This document shows, piece by piece, positions 1-9,720 of a stretch of 64,000 nt of DNA. The notes under the pieces were generated by a model, which searched no databases, had not been told where the DNA came from, and was given only the letters and a program-made list of their open reading frames with translations. Origin of the DNA: Bdellovibrionaceae bacterium UBA1609 (lineage in GTDB: Bacteria > Bdellovibrionota > Bdellovibrionia > Bdellovibrionales > UBA1609); assembly GCA_002321895.1 (NCBI GenBank), contig DCMZ01000007.1, positions 41,732-105,731 of the forward strand, given 5' to 3'. Each line of letters begins with the position of its first letter. Positions within the stretch are counted from its first letter, which is position 1. The translations under genes and the position numbers were made by a program.

Positions 1-964
1 TTCCACTTCCCACATCTCCTTGCACGAGTCGGTGCATGGGATGCCCACTCTCCATATCGCTTAATACTTCTCCTAATGTGGACTTTTGCGCATTAGTGAG
101 TTCAAAGGGTAGCGCGCTAATAATCTTATCGTAAAGATTCTTACGCGCGCCCATTTTGGGGGCCACAGCTTTTTTATAACCACTTTTCTGTAACGCCAGA
201 TGTAGCTCCAACCAAAAAAATTCATCAAAAATAATTCTCTTCTGTGCCGGGGAATTGAACTGAAGGTATTCATCCACACTTTCATTGCCTGGCTGATGTA
301 TTTTATGAAGAGCTTCACTTCGAGCCATGAGTTTATATTCATCCAATAGCCAGTCTGGATAGATCTCCGGTACCCCTAATGGTTTTTTGTATTCGTCGGA
401 ATAGTTTTTCCAAGAATCAGGTTCTTTTGGATTAATGATCAATTCGTAAATCGCCTTATCGATCATTTTTCTCAATTTACCGGGACTCAGACCTTCGGTT
501 TCTGTGTACAGCGGTAAAAGCTGATCTTTTACATCTTCGGAGTTTTCACCAATGGGTTCCAAAGTCGGATGTTGAAACTGCCTCACACCACGATACTCAG
601 TGACTTTCCCAGTAATTCGAACCTGCATCTGAGGCTGGAATCTTTCAAAATAACCCCGATAAGGGGTTCGAAAATATTTGCAGGAGATGCGACCCGATGA
701 ATCTTGAACAATCACTTCGTGCATCTTTTTACGGCTTCGCCCCATATTAAAAGAATTCACACGGATCACCGTGGCCTCAATAGATACGTTTTGATTCAGC
801 TCTAAATCGGCAATGGATCGACCTGCCCTTTGGTCTTGATAGGTGCGAGGAAACCATTCGAGAAGATCACCCACAGTATGAATATCCCGCTTCCTAAGCA
901 GGTCCCCCAGCTTAGGACCAACCCCTTTAAGGTACTGAATGGGAGTATCGACAAACAAAGACAT
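1..964 (-). CDS. recG: ATP-dependent DNA helicase RecG, N-terminal part (cut by window edge)
   Basis: The reverse strand reads continuously from an ATG at 962-964 to the left edge without a stop, giving about 321 residues. The N-terminus (YLKGVGPKLGDLL) matches the RecG wedge-domain helix-hairpin-helix. An OB-fold stretch follows, with KMHEVIVQDSSGRI and KYFRTPY, and the sequence runs into the Walker A region (LVQGDVGSGK) exactly at the edge. RecG remodels stalled replication forks and Holliday junctions in the cytoplasm. An in-frame TAA lies four codons upstream of the ATG, which fixes the start region, although no clear Shine-Dalgarno is visible. It is divergent from the HD-GYP gene across 58 bases. 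The helicase motor domains lie outside the window. Family assignment is confident. Confidence 0.93.
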   Translation of the reverse strand, partial: MSLFVDTPIQYLKGVGPKLGDLLRKRDIHTVGDLLEWFPRTYQDQRAGRSIADLELNQNVSIEATVIRVNSFNMGRSRKKMHEVIVQDSSGRISCKYFRTPYRGYFERFQPQMQVRITGKVTEYRGVRQFQHPTLEPIGENSEDVKDQLLPLYTETEGLSPGKLRKMIDKAIYELIINPKEPDSWKNYSDEYKKPLGVPEIYPDWLLDEYKLMARSEALHKIHQPGNESVDEYLQFNSPAQKRIIFDEFFWLELHLALQKSGYKKAVAPKMGARKNLYDKIISALPFELTNAQKSTLGEVLSDMESGHPMHRLVQGDVGSG

Positions 965-1022
965 AGGTAATGCTTAATGATTCTTGTTTGGACAGTCAAT
1001 CAATCCGTGGCAAACTTAAATA

Positions 1023-1973
1023 ATGGAAGCTACAAACGAATATTTTAAAATTAGAATCAATTCCGTACATCCCTCGAGCCCCATTCCCTTTGATATATTC
1101 ATATCCCTCAATCAAAAAATGGTTCATTACCTTCGAGCTGGAGACTCAATCACTGCAGAAAAACTGTACAGTTTTAAGGAGAAAGCTCAGGGCCAATTTT
1201 ACATCCCGCAAGATCAGCGGCAGATTTATAAAGACTATATTCATGATCGACTTACAAGTTCGGACCTTTCAGCCATGGAAAAGGCCGTACTACTCCGAGA
1301 GAGTTCCATTTCTTTAGTAGAAGAGCTTTATGAAAACCCCGATGTGGCTAAGGCACTCGCTGATTCCCGTCCGGTAGTTAAAAACTTTATTGATCTTATG
1401 GATGAAGAGCCATCGGCCATGAGTCACCTCATTAGCCTCTCATCGCACGATTTTTATACCTATAACCATTCCTTAGATGTCTGCATTTATGCCTTGGGTT
1501 TAGGACAGGCTGTGGGCTTTGGCTCAGCCGATTTAAAGGAATTGGGTGAAGGAGCTCTATTTCACGACATTGGTAAGCGAAATGTAAATGTAGATATCAT
1601 ATGTAAAGCTGGCCCACTAGACGATGTGGAATGGGCGCAAATGCAAAAACATCCTCAATTCGGATTGCAGATTTTAATGGAACAAGACGTTACTGAGGGA
1701 GTGATGGCCAGTTGTTACGAACATCACGAAAGCTGGTCCGGAGGCGGATACCCTCAAGATTTAGAAGCCGAAGAGATTCACCCGATGGCACGAGTTGTGG
1801 CCCTCACTGATACTTATGACGCTCTCACAACTAAGCGGACCTATAATACGCCAATGACTCCCAAAGACGCGGTTCAATTCATGGAGTCTAAATTGTTTGG
1901 AAAATATGACCCCGACATGATCAAAGCCATGTCTACGGTTTTATTTAAAATGCAAAAAGACCTATCTAGCTAA
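1023..1973 (+). CDS. HD-GYP domain protein, probable c-di-GMP phosphodiesterase
   Basis: 316 residues. The N-terminal ~115 residues are an unassigned domain of the kind that often precedes HD-GYP modules. Residues ~130-310 form the HD-GYP domain: YNHS near 147-150, HDIGK at 181-185, HHE at 234-236, GGGYP at 240-244 and LTDTYDALT at 261-269. These are the metal and substrate residues of HD-GYP enzymes, which hydrolyse c-di-GMP in the cytosol. There is no receiver or membrane segment, so the input must come from the N-terminal part or a partner. A Spy-like gene follows 23 bases downstream and may be co-transcribed. The start has no strong ribosome binding site. Confidence 0.88.
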   Translation: MEATNEYFKIRINSVHPSSPIPFDIFISLNQKMVHYLRAGDSITAEKLYSFKEKAQGQFYIPQDQRQIYKDYIHDRLTSSDLSAMEKAVLLRESSISLVEELYENPDVAKALADSRPVVKNFIDLMDEEPSAMSHLISLSSHDFYTYNHSLDVCIYALGLGQAVGFGSADLKELGEGALFHDIGKRNVNVDIICKAGPLDDVEWAQMQKHPQFGLQILMEQDVTEGVMASCYEHHESWSGGGYPQDLEAEEIHPMARVVALTDTYDALTTKRTYNTPMTPKDAVQFMESKLFGKYDPDMIKAMSTVLFKMQKDLSS

Positions 1974-1996
1974 AGATAAATAAACAGGAGACGAAT

Positions 1997-2413
1997 ATGA
2001 AGCATCTAGTGATTTTGTTTCTATTAAGCGCATTGGCTTCACCCGCCTTTGCCAAAGATCACAAACATGGAAAAATGGGCAAAGGTATGATGAAAGGCTT
2101 AATGAAGGAGCTAAATCTTACCGACGAACAAAGATCTAAAATGAAAGAACTCCACATGGAAAACAAGGGTGGTGGAAAAGCGAATCGAGAGGCTATCAAG
2201 AAGGCAAAAGATGCACTTCGTAATGGATGGCTAGAAAATGCCAACGACGCCACTATGAAGTCACTGCACAAAGCCTTTCATGATGCCAAAATGTCTGGAA
2301 TGAACGAACGCTTTACAAAAATGTTAGCGTTGAGAGCTATCCTTACAGATGAACAAAAGGCTATTTTTGCCAAGAAAATGTCCGAACGAATAGATAGCGG
2401 TAAAAGACATTAG
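1997..2413 (+). CDS. Spy/CpxP-like periplasmic protein with two LTxxQ motifs
   Basis: 138 residues with a signal peptide ending in SPAFA. The mature part is small, basic and helical, with the LTDEQR (about residue 41) and LTDEQK (about residue 116) motifs that define the LTxxQ family of periplasmic envelope-stress proteins (Spy, CpxP, ZraP). His/Met/Lys-rich segments near the mature N-terminus (DHKHGKMGKGMMKG) would suit metal binding, as in ZraP. The AGGAG Shine-Dalgarno sits just before the ATG. It follows the HD-GYP gene by 23 bases in the same direction. A chaperone or metal-responsive role in the periplasm is inferred from the family. Confidence 0.75.
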   Translation: MKHLVILFLLSALASPAFAKDHKHGKMGKGMMKGLMKELNLTDEQRSKMKELHMENKGGGKANREAIKKAKDALRNGWLENANDATMKSLHKAFHDAKMSGMNERFTKMLALRAILTDEQKAIFAKKMSERIDSGKRH

Positions 2414-2428
2414 AAACCCTCAATGTCT

Positions 2429-2512
2429 ATTGCATGTGGTCTCCAGCCCCCTCCATTTCTCAATAATAAAATGGAAGTCTAAATACCACATGCAATGGAA
2501 TCCCAGATTCCA
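2429..2512. terminator. Nested inverted repeats between convergent genes, probable bidirectional terminator
   Basis: Perfect 12-base arms (attgcatgtggt at 2429-2440, accacatgcaat at 2485-2496) enclose a second inverted repeat (tccattt 2452-2458, aaatgga 2469-2475). A third hairpin follows directly (tggaatc 2496-2502, gattcca 2506-2512). It lies between the Spy-like gene and the convergent beta-barrel gene. T-runs are poor, so factor-independent termination is not certain. Confidence 0.55.
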
Positions 2513-2552
2513 CTTTTAGCAAAATCCTTCCCCCACACAACAGAATTAATAT

Positions 2553-3452
2553 TTAATAGGAGATCACTAGCTTTAAACTCGTAAGCGAAGGTGTTTCTTT
2601 GGACTTCTCAGTTTCACTAAAAAAGATGGTCGTAGTCGCATCTAAACCCATGTGAACTGTAGACGTTCTAAAAAACTTAAACCCACCGCCGATGACAGCT
2701 GAAAAGCTAGAAACATTATCATTGCTGCCTATCAAGGTGTTCGATTGATTGTCCTGACTTGCTGAAGCAAATCCATAACCTAAACCACCTCTGACATACG
2801 GTGCGGTTTTATTCCTATTAACAAACCAGCTCATAGTTACAGAAAAGTTGGTAAATTGAACTTCCGAGTCACCGGTCGCAAAAAGTAGCTCACCATACAA
2901 AGACAAATCATAATCTGGATCCACTCCAAAATTGTAGCCACCTAAAAGTAGTGCTCCTGTACCAGGATAATGCAATCCTCCAGCCCAAGCAGCCCCAATG
3001 CCCACACTCCACTGCTTTAAAGCTTGATATCGGACCTGACTGCGCTCCATTTCATCTTTGGTAACTTCGTCCACACGAGCGGTTTCAGCCACTTTCACGT
3101 CGCTTAATACGGCACGAACCACACGACCCACAACGGTATCCATATCCTCTATGGTTGCTGATTTCATTTTTTTGGAAGTCGCTAACTTTTTATCTACATA
3201 TTTTCCCACCTGCAGAATGTAGCTACTTCCCAACTTCAACAACTTAGGAACTAAAACGACATCCGATTCCCACCGATTATCTGAAATGGCGTAATCTCCA
3301 GCCTGAGAAACCGCATCTTCCACCAACGCCGTCACCGATTCAAGAGTGGCACTATCTACCGAACCTTTTGCTTTAACAACAAATACTGTGGTCTCAGCGC
3401 TAGCTACAAACCCAATAAATAATACGAATAGAGCTGCTAAACATTGTTTCAT
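2553..3452 (-). CDS. Exported protein with C-terminal outer-membrane beta-barrel-like domain
   Basis: 299 residues with a signal peptide (cleavage near FVASA). Residues ~20-125 form an alpha/beta domain with a conserved-looking DVVLVPKLLKLGSSYIL strand pair. Residues ~150-299 alternate glycine-rich and aromatic strands (AYVRGGLGYGFAS type) and end with a beta-strand terminating in aromatic Y, as outer-membrane barrels do. The N-terminal part may bind a partner in the periplasm. It follows the rhodanese-like lipoprotein by 9 bases in the same direction and has a good AGGAGAG ribosome binding site, so the two are likely one operon. Exact family not recognised. Confidence 0.6.
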   Translation of the reverse strand: MKQCLAALFVLFIGFVASAETTVFVVKAKGSVDSATLESVTALVEDAVSQAGDYAISDNRWESDVVLVPKLLKLGSSYILQVGKYVDKKLATSKKMKSATIEDMDTVVGRVVRAVLSDVKVAETARVDEVTKDEMERSQVRYQALKQWSVGIGAAWAGGLHYPGTGALLLGGYNFGVDPDYDLSLYGELLFATGDSEVQFTNFSVTMSWFVNRNKTAPYVRGGLGYGFASASQDNQSNTLIGSNDNVSSFSAVIGGGFKFFRTSTVHMGLDATTTIFFSETEKSKETPSLTSLKLVISY

Positions 3453-3461
3453 AAAACTCTC

Positions 3462-4328
3462 CTAGTAATTTTTAATCTCTACCAAACCACCATCGTAGTT
3501 TTTAACATTTTGATAACCTAAAGTTAGCAGCGCTGTTGTCACAGCGGCCGACCGAATTCCTTTGTTACTTACAACAACAATAGAATCTCCAAAATGAATA
3601 CCAATGGCTTTTAGTTTACTGATGAGATCCAAATTGGGTCGTCCTTGCCGGTTATAAAACTCCCGCCACTCAATATTAATGGCTGTGATTTCCGGCATTC
3701 CAAATATCGCTGTGGACCCTTTCAAATACTCTCTCTCACTTCGAACATCTATGATGCGTACCTTGTTTTGCCGAGCACTTTTAGCCAACTCCAAAAACTC
3801 GGCCTTTCGAATACGAATGGGACTCAATAATTTAGGTTTCCAATAAGGTACAGGCTCTCTTGGTTGTGCCGTGCCCTGTCTGAGATGCTTCTTAAAAAGA
3901 TGAATTTCAGCGACTTGAACGTTTTTCACTCCCAGATACAAAAGAGTCCAAGCCAAGCGACCTTCCTCTCCCCTACCATGGACTCCATAACCCACAACAA
4001 TAACATTCGTATCAGGTGTAATACCTAACCTCGCCAATCTTTGTGTCATCCTAGAGTAATCATCTTGCAATAACCCCGGACGCTCACTTCGATGATCGGT
4101 AAACTCCTCCCAGCTCAAAAGAATAGATCCGGGAATATTCAACATTGTATGATCGAATCTTTTTCTCGCATCAACAATGATCACATCTTTATTGAGGATG
4201 AGTTTCTTTTTTCGACCCTCAACTAGGGCCGAATAATCGGCATCAAATTTAGAATATAACTTTGTTTCTGGAGACTGACAGGAAACCAGTAAGGCGAAGA
4301 AAAGAAAGGGTAAGATAATTCTGCTCAT
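3462..4328 (-). CDS. Lipoprotein with two rhodanese-like domains lacking the catalytic cysteine
   Basis: 288 residues. The signal peptide has a lipobox LVSC (Cys17), so the protein is probably lipid-anchored. Domain 1 (~35-140) and domain 2 (~165-285) both follow the rhodanese pattern: VIIVDAR and RIIDVRSEREYLKGS, then the loop strands VIVVGYG and IVVVSNKGIRSAA. In thiosulfate/3-mercaptopyruvate sulfurtransferases the second loop carries the active cysteine (CxxGxR). Here that position is Ser254, and domain 1 also has no cysteine there. Sulfur transfer by the usual mechanism is therefore unlikely, and a binding or structural role is inferred. It is the first gene of a pair with the downstream barrel protein. 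Confidence 0.78.
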   Translation of the reverse strand: MSRIILPFLFFALLVSCQSPETKLYSKFDADYSALVEGRKKKLILNKDVIIVDARKRFDHTMLNIPGSILLSWEEFTDHRSERPGLLQDDYSRMTQRLARLGITPDTNVIVVGYGVHGRGEEGRLAWTLLYLGVKNVQVAEIHLFKKHLRQGTAQPREPVPYWKPKLLSPIRIRKAEFLELAKSARQNKVRIIDVRSEREYLKGSTAIFGMPEITAINIEWREFYNRQGRPNLDLISKLKAIGIHFGDSIVVVSNKGIRSAAVTTALLTLGYQNVKNYDGGLVEIKNY

Positions 4329-4398
4329 GAAACCTCAATATTTGGGGTATGGAGACACAATTATTAAAAAAATCGTATCTCCAATAAACCACAAAAGT

Positions 4399-5907
4399 CT
4401 ACTTAACCTTCATTGTTGGAAACAAAATAATGTCTCTAATACTGTGACAGCCCGTCAAAACCATCACCAGCCGCTCTATACCAAGCCCTACTCCACCAGT
4501 TGGCGGCATTCCCACTTCAATGGCTCGGATAAAATCCTCATCCATTGGCTGAGCCTCATCATCAACAACTCTTTTAGCTTCTTGCTCTTGAAGACGCTCC
4601 CTTTGCTCCACGGGATCATTTAACTCCGTATAAGCATTTCCCAGCTCCATACCGCAAATGAAGGGTTCAAATCGCTCGACCATACCTTTTTCAGTTCGAT
4701 GATTCTTAGTGAGTGGAGAAATCTCCACAGGATGGTCTAAAACAAATGTAGGATTCCATAGGTGATGTTCTGCTGTATGCTCAAAAAGCTCAGCAATCAT
4801 TTCTCCTCGAAGTGGCGCTTTATCCAAACTGTCATCGAAAGACTTTAATTTTTCAAAAAGCTCATCATCAGAAAGAGCAGTGACATCAATTTGGCCATAT
4901 TCTTTAATGGCATCGATCATAGTAATGCGCTTCCAAGGAGTCGTGAAATCGACTTCTTTTCCCTCATAAGTCACTTTCAGACCACCTGTGACTTCCTTGC
5001 AAACATGAGCGCAAAGCTCCTCGAACTGCTTCATTTGATATTTATAGTCGGTATAGGCCTCGTACCACTCAAGCATTGTAAACTCGGGGTTATGTGATCT
5101 ATCAATTCCTTCGTTACGAAAGTTTTTGTTGAGGTCATAGACCTTCTCAAAGCCACCTACGATCAATCTCTTCAAGTACAGTTCTGGAGAGATCTTCATA
5201 AACAACTGCATATCGAGGGCATTATGGTGTGTCACAAACGGAGAGGCCGAAGCTCCACCGTAGATGGGTTGCAGAATGGGCGTTTCCACTTCCAAAAAAC
5301 CTCTGTTATCTAAAAAGCTACGAATTTCACGGATAATCTTCGATCGCATTTCAAAGACCTTACGGCTCTTTGGATCCATCACTAGATCTAGATAGCGTTG
5401 TCTATACTTCAACTCAGTATCGGTGATACCATGATACTTCTCGGGCAATGGCTCCAACGACTTACTAATGATTTGAAAGTCTTTACAGTGAAGACTCAAT
5501 TCCCCTTTTCTGGTTTTAAAAACAAATCCAGAAAATCCAATAAAATCACCTATATCAACGTGCTTGAAAAAAACCTGAGAGGCCTCGTCCACTTCTTTGA
5601 TCCGGATATAGCCCTGGAAAACACCACTTTGATCTTGTATGGTAAAAAAGGCGGCTTTACCCATATCTCGCTTGGTCATAAGTCGACCGGCGAGAGTAAA
5701 GATCTCCCCTTCAGCCTGCTCACCTTCTTCCAAATGACTAAACTTTTCTCTCAAAGCTTGGTTCGAAATGGATTTATCGAACTCATGGGGAAAAGGATTG
5801 AATCCCAATTCCTTTAGAGACTCGAGTTTTCGTCGTTTCTCCGCCCGAAGAGGATTCTCTCTACCTGTGGCAACTTTGGAATTGGTGTTTTCTTCTGTGG
5901 TTTCCAT
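4399..5907 (-). CDS. lysS: Lysyl-tRNA synthetase, class II
   Basis: 502 residues, the usual length for bacterial LysS. It has an N-terminal OB-fold anticodon-binding domain (~55-170, with FTLAGRLMTKRDMGKAAFF) and a class II catalytic core: motif 1 around FLDNRGFLEVETPILQ, motif 2 FRNEGIDRSHNPEFTMLEWY, motif 3 GVGLGIERLVM near the C-terminus. It charges tRNA-Lys with lysine in the cytosol. It begins 2 bases after the aldolase stop and is almost certainly co-transcribed with it. Nothing is missing from the family signature. Confidence 0.96.
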   Translation of the reverse strand: METTEENTNSKVATGRENPLRAEKRRKLESLKELGFNPFPHEFDKSISNQALREKFSHLEEGEQAEGEIFTLAGRLMTKRDMGKAAFFTIQDQSGVFQGYIRIKEVDEASQVFFKHVDIGDFIGFSGFVFKTRKGELSLHCKDFQIISKSLEPLPEKYHGITDTELKYRQRYLDLVMDPKSRKVFEMRSKIIREIRSFLDNRGFLEVETPILQPIYGGASASPFVTHHNALDMQLFMKISPELYLKRLIVGGFEKVYDLNKNFRNEGIDRSHNPEFTMLEWYEAYTDYKYQMKQFEELCAHVCKEVTGGLKVTYEGKEVDFTTPWKRITMIDAIKEYGQIDVTALSDDELFEKLKSFDDSLDKAPLRGEMIAELFEHTAEHHLWNPTFVLDHPVEISPLTKNHRTEKGMVERFEPFICGMELGNAYTELNDPVEQRERLQEQEAKRVVDDEAQPMDEDFIRAIEVGMPPTGGVGLGIERLVMVLTGCHSIRDIILFPTMKVK

Positions 5908-5909
5908 AT

Positions 5910-6827
5910 TTATCCTTTAAAAATATCCATTACGTCTTGTAGTAAAGCGACAGCCTCATCTTTTGGTCTTTGGAAGGCATTTCTTCCCATGATACTGCCG
6001 AATGCTCCGCCGGCGGCTAACTCTTTCACTTCATCTAGTAAATCATTCGTACCTTTTGTGGCTCCGCCAGAAAAGATGACAATCCTACGACCGTTGAAGC
6101 AAGACTCAACCACATGACGTGTCCGATCAGAAAGTTTAGTGACTTTGATCGACTGGGAATCAAAAACCTTTTTCGCCTCGGATTGTTCAATATGAGCCGT
6201 CGGTGGTTTAACCTTTACTATGTGTGCTCCCAATTGGCAGGCAATTTGAGCGGAATAAGCCACTACATCAATCGCCGTTTCACCGTCTTTAGAAATATCT
6301 TTACCTCTTGGGTAGGACCAGATCACAGTGGGAAGTCCCGCATGTTTTGCTTCCAATGAAGCCTGTCTGATTTCCTCGTACATTTCTTTTCGGTTTTCGC
6401 TACCAGGATAGATTGTAAAACCGATCGCAGCACAACCCAATCGAAGAGCATCGTCCACACAAGATGTCACAGCCGAGATTGGGCCATCATTATCTTTGTA
6501 GAGCGAATCAGAATTATTCACTTTTAAAATAAGAGGTATCTCCCCGGCAAAATCACGTGCCGCGGCTTCAAGAAAACCCAATGGAGCGGCATAGGCACTG
6601 CATCCTGACTCAATGGCTAATTGAAAATGATAGAAGGGATCGTACCCATCTGGATTGAGTGCAAAACTTCGGGCCGGCCCGTGCTCAAAACCCTGATCAA
6701 CTGGCAAAATTACCATCTTACCTGTTCCCGCTAGTCGACCATGATTCATAATGCGTGCAAGGTTGGTCAAAACTCCCGGATTGTCAGCCCCATACCAGCT
6801 CAATATCTCTCTTACTCTTGGCGTCAT
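5910..6827 (-). CDS. fbaB: Class I fructose-bisphosphate aldolase, FbaB/DhnA type
   Basis: About 305 residues. Family signatures include ILPVDQGFEHGPARSF, GCSAYAAPLGFLE, LKVNNSDSLY, AIGFTIYPGS, HIVKVKPP (Schiff-base lysine region) and IFSGGATKG with a phosphate-binding GGAFGSIMGRN. The enzyme cleaves fructose-1,6-bisphosphate in glycolysis/gluconeogenesis. I place the start at the ATG at 6825-6827 because an AGGAGAG Shine-Dalgarno lies directly before it; an in-frame TTG 21 bases upstream would put that site inside the gene. It is first in a two-gene operon with lysS. The pairing has no obvious metabolic logic and may just be shared growth-related expression. Confidence 0.93.
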   Translation of the reverse strand: MTPRVREILSWYGADNPGVLTNLARIMNHGRLAGTGKMVILPVDQGFEHGPARSFALNPDGYDPFYHFQLAIESGCSAYAAPLGFLEAAARDFAGEIPLILKVNNSDSLYKDNDGPISAVTSCVDDALRLGCAAIGFTIYPGSENRKEMYEEIRQASLEAKHAGLPTVIWSYPRGKDISKDGETAIDVVAYSAQIACQLGAHIVKVKPPTAHIEQSEAKKVFDSQSIKVTKLSDRTRHVVESCFNGRRIVIFSGGATKGTNDLLDEVKELAAGGAFGSIMGRNAFQRPKDEAVALLQDVMDIFKG

Positions 6828-7014
6828 TGATCTCTCCTCTGGGCTCAAAAAGCCTCATCAAAATGCCTTTATTTTAAAAAACGAGACACTAGCATCGGCT
6901 CAAAAATAGGACAAGTTCAATGCTATAGAATTCGAAGGATTCGCGGATGGTTTTTGGCTTTGAAGCCTATAATCAAAGCATTTTTGGGAAATAGGAATCG
7001 AGAGGGAAAGATTC

Positions 7015-9516
7015 TCAGCTGGCCGCTTTTTTCTCATCTGGCACAAAGCTTCCATCTAAGACAGACTGCGCCACTTTAACCACTTCATCTTCATCGAAAG
7101 GTTTAGAGAATATATGTAACAAATCACCTTTAAATTTTTCGTATAGGTGTTCAAACTCAATATTGATTCCACCCGAAATGAACATAATTTTCGGTGCATT
7201 TGGTTTTTGAGCAAGGATTTTTTCATACATTTCAGAACCGTTTAATTTTGGCATTTTAATATCGGAAATGATCAGGCCATAATCTCCGGCCATGGCTTTA
7301 TTGAAACCGTCCTCGCCATCCACTGCTATATCAAAATTCAGTTCGGCATCCTCAAATATCTCAGTAAAAATATTTCTTAAATCTTGCTCATCCTCTACGA
7401 TGAGTATTTTCTTACTAGAAGTTCCATTCCCTTGAGCCTTTGCCTCTTCCTCAACGGCAGAAACCTGTTGAGAATTGCCAGCAACAGCTTGGTAAATCGG
7501 CCAATGCACTTTAAAAGTGGTTCCTTTTCCCAACTCGGATTGAAATTCTACTAGACCCTTATGCTCCACCATTGTGGCATGCACCACTGACAATCCCATC
7601 CCAGGACCTTCATGCAATTCCTTGGTTGTAAAGAAAGCATCAAATACCTTTTCACGAATATCCTCAGGAATACCAGAACCATTATCCTCAATCTCCGCAT
7701 AGACGTGACCTCCTGCCGTCCAAAGCCTAACGAGAATTTGTCTATCTGCCTGTCCTTTTGAAGCGTCTTTGGCGTTGCTCAATAGGTTCATGAAGACTTC
7801 TTGAACCTTACCCCAATTCCCCTGCACCATAGCGTGGTCCGTAAGTTGATTGTCAAATTCAACCTTTACACCTTCTTTTTCATAGATCTCTCTGACCAAG
7901 GCAATGGCCTCCGAAATCACTTCTGAAAGATCAAATTCGGAAACCTCAGTGGTTTCCTGACGACCAAAAGCTCTTAATCCCTTAATGATTTTACTCGCTC
8001 TGTGAACCGCATCTTCCATTCGCTCAATGGCATCAAAATACTTTGGATCTAAGTTATCTTTTTTCGACATCCTCTGTAATCGATACAAGTAGCCACCAAT
8101 GATGGCTAATGGGTTATTGACTTCGTGAGCCACACCCGCTGCTAACTCACCTATGGATGCCATCTTTGCCGCATGTTGAGCCGCCTTTAACTTTTGAGCA
8201 GCTCTATCTTTTTGGATGATTCCTGCAACAATTTTTCCCACTGTATTTAAAAAATCGACCTCACGAGAACTCTTTTGGTGTCCGTGCTCAAGGTATAAAA
8301 CCATCACACCTAAAACTCTCCCATCAGGATCAACAAATGGTACATTGTAATGTCCATGAGGTGACATTCCATCGAACTGAATTTCATGCCGTTCATCCAC
8401 GCAGCTGGAGAAGATCAGTTCTTTGAGCTCAGCTGCTTTACCACAGTGACATTTACCCACGTCAACACGCTTACACAGGGAAAGTAGTGGCTTTGCCAAC
8501 TCTTTTTCAACCACCATTTCTAGAGTCGTTTCCGCTTGGTTCATTAAGAAAATAGCACCCTGTGGCTTAATCCTTGTCACCTCGTTATCTAAAACGGTGT
8601 CCAACACAGATTCCAGTTTACCATCTAAATCCGAGGAAAGGTCAGCAATAGAAAGAAGTTTATTGATTGTTTTTGATAACTCTAATTCGAATTTCAATTC
8701 TTGTTGAGCCAGTAACTCCTCAGTTATATCTCGAACAACCACCAAAGCAAAGTCGGGTTCTGGTTTCTCCTCTTCGCAAACATAAATCGGAATTGACGTG
8801 ACTTGAATCCACCTCATTCCAACACCTGGTATTCGTATACCAATCTGAACATCTTTTGAGGTGACTCCACTTTGAAGCGCCACTGTCGAAGGAAAATCTT
8901 TTCTGTCTAGGGGTTCATTGTTTTGCGAAACCAACTGCCAGCCTTCAGGAGCTGTATCCAAATCCATCAACTGATCCATAGTGAGATTTGTAATGTCGCA
9001 GGCAGCTTGGTTCACCTTTTGAACAGAGCCGTCTTTATTATAAAGAACGATTCCTTCTTTCATAGAACTGAGAATATTTTGATAAATATGAGTGGCTGAA
9101 GAAACTTCCTCTTCTAACCTTTTCTGTTCGGTGATTTCTGTGCGCAGTGCTAAGTAACCCTCTAATTTTCCCTCTGCATTGCGATGAGGATAAATAACAG
9201 TATTTACCCAGTACTCTCCTCCACCCTTAGTTCGATTTTTTATTTGTCCAGACCAAGTTTTTCCAACTTTGATGGTGTTCCACATCTCCTCAAAAAAGAC
9301 TTTATCATGGAAACCACTATTGATAATTCGATGATCTTTCCCCACGAGTTCTTCACTGGAGTAGCCGCTGATTTCACAAAAATTGTCATTCACAAAAAGA
9401 ATTTTGCCCTTCTCGTCAGTGAAAGCCACAATATAGTTTTCCGAAACCGCCGCCACGATCTCCTGACAATACTCATCTGAGAGAGATGAATTTATCTTTT
9501 TTGTTGCTGAACTCAT
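7015..9516 (-). CDS. PAS-PAS-GAF hybrid histidine kinase with C-terminal receiver
   Basis: 833 residues without membrane segments, so cytosolic. PAS1 ~20-132, PAS2 ~140-270, GAF-like ~275-440 (with a CHCGKA segment near 356). HisKA has phospho-acceptor His464 in GVAHEVNNP. The HATPase has an N-box around NLLSNAKDA (577), DNGSGI (611) and GPGMGLSVV (638). The REC domain ~703-820 has acidic pair E708/D709, phospho-acceptor Asp752 in SDIKMP and Lys805 in SKPF. It can therefore autophosphorylate and pass phosphate to its own receiver. No response regulator with an output domain is adjacent, so its target is unknown. Stand-alone gene. Confidence 0.93.
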   Translation of the reverse strand: MSSATKKINSSLSDEYCQEIVAAVSENYIVAFTDEKGKILFVNDNFCEISGYSSEELVGKDHRIINSGFHDKVFFEEMWNTIKVGKTWSGQIKNRTKGGGEYWVNTVIYPHRNAEGKLEGYLALRTEITEQKRLEEEVSSATHIYQNILSSMKEGIVLYNKDGSVQKVNQAACDITNLTMDQLMDLDTAPEGWQLVSQNNEPLDRKDFPSTVALQSGVTSKDVQIGIRIPGVGMRWIQVTSIPIYVCEEEKPEPDFALVVVRDITEELLAQQELKFELELSKTINKLLSIADLSSDLDGKLESVLDTVLDNEVTRIKPQGAIFLMNQAETTLEMVVEKELAKPLLSLCKRVDVGKCHCGKAAELKELIFSSCVDERHEIQFDGMSPHGHYNVPFVDPDGRVLGVMVLYLEHGHQKSSREVDFLNTVGKIVAGIIQKDRAAQKLKAAQHAAKMASIGELAAGVAHEVNNPLAIIGGYLYRLQRMSKKDNLDPKYFDAIERMEDAVHRASKIIKGLRAFGRQETTEVSEFDLSEVISEAIALVREIYEKEGVKVEFDNQLTDHAMVQGNWGKVQEVFMNLLSNAKDASKGQADRQILVRLWTAGGHVYAEIEDNGSGIPEDIREKVFDAFFTTKELHEGPGMGLSVVHATMVEHKGLVEFQSELGKGTTFKVHWPIYQAVAGNSQQVSAVEEEAKAQGNGTSSKKILIVEDEQDLRNIFTEIFEDAELNFDIAVDGEDGFNKAMAGDYGLIISDIKMPKLNGSEMYEKILAQKPNAPKIMFISGGINIEFEHLYEKFKGDLLHIFSKPFDEDEVVKVAQSVLDGSFVPDEKKAAS

Positions 9517-9720
9517 GACTCTTTATCGACAAAAGAGGACCCGGAATATATACAAACTTGATTAATTTTAACTATTTAGGCGTTTGTCCAGCATCTCAAT
9601 TAGGGACATATAAAGACTTAACTTTATGACTTGAAGTGCCAAGTGATTGTGCTAATTTGCCCCACTAATGCTACCCAAGTTTACTGTGCCTCGTCTTTAT
9701 AAGAGGTTAAGGAGAAATCC

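Noticed and set aside
802..999. Short minus-strand frame at the left edge
   Set aside because: A shadow in another frame of the recG N-terminus, which reads continuously to the window edge.
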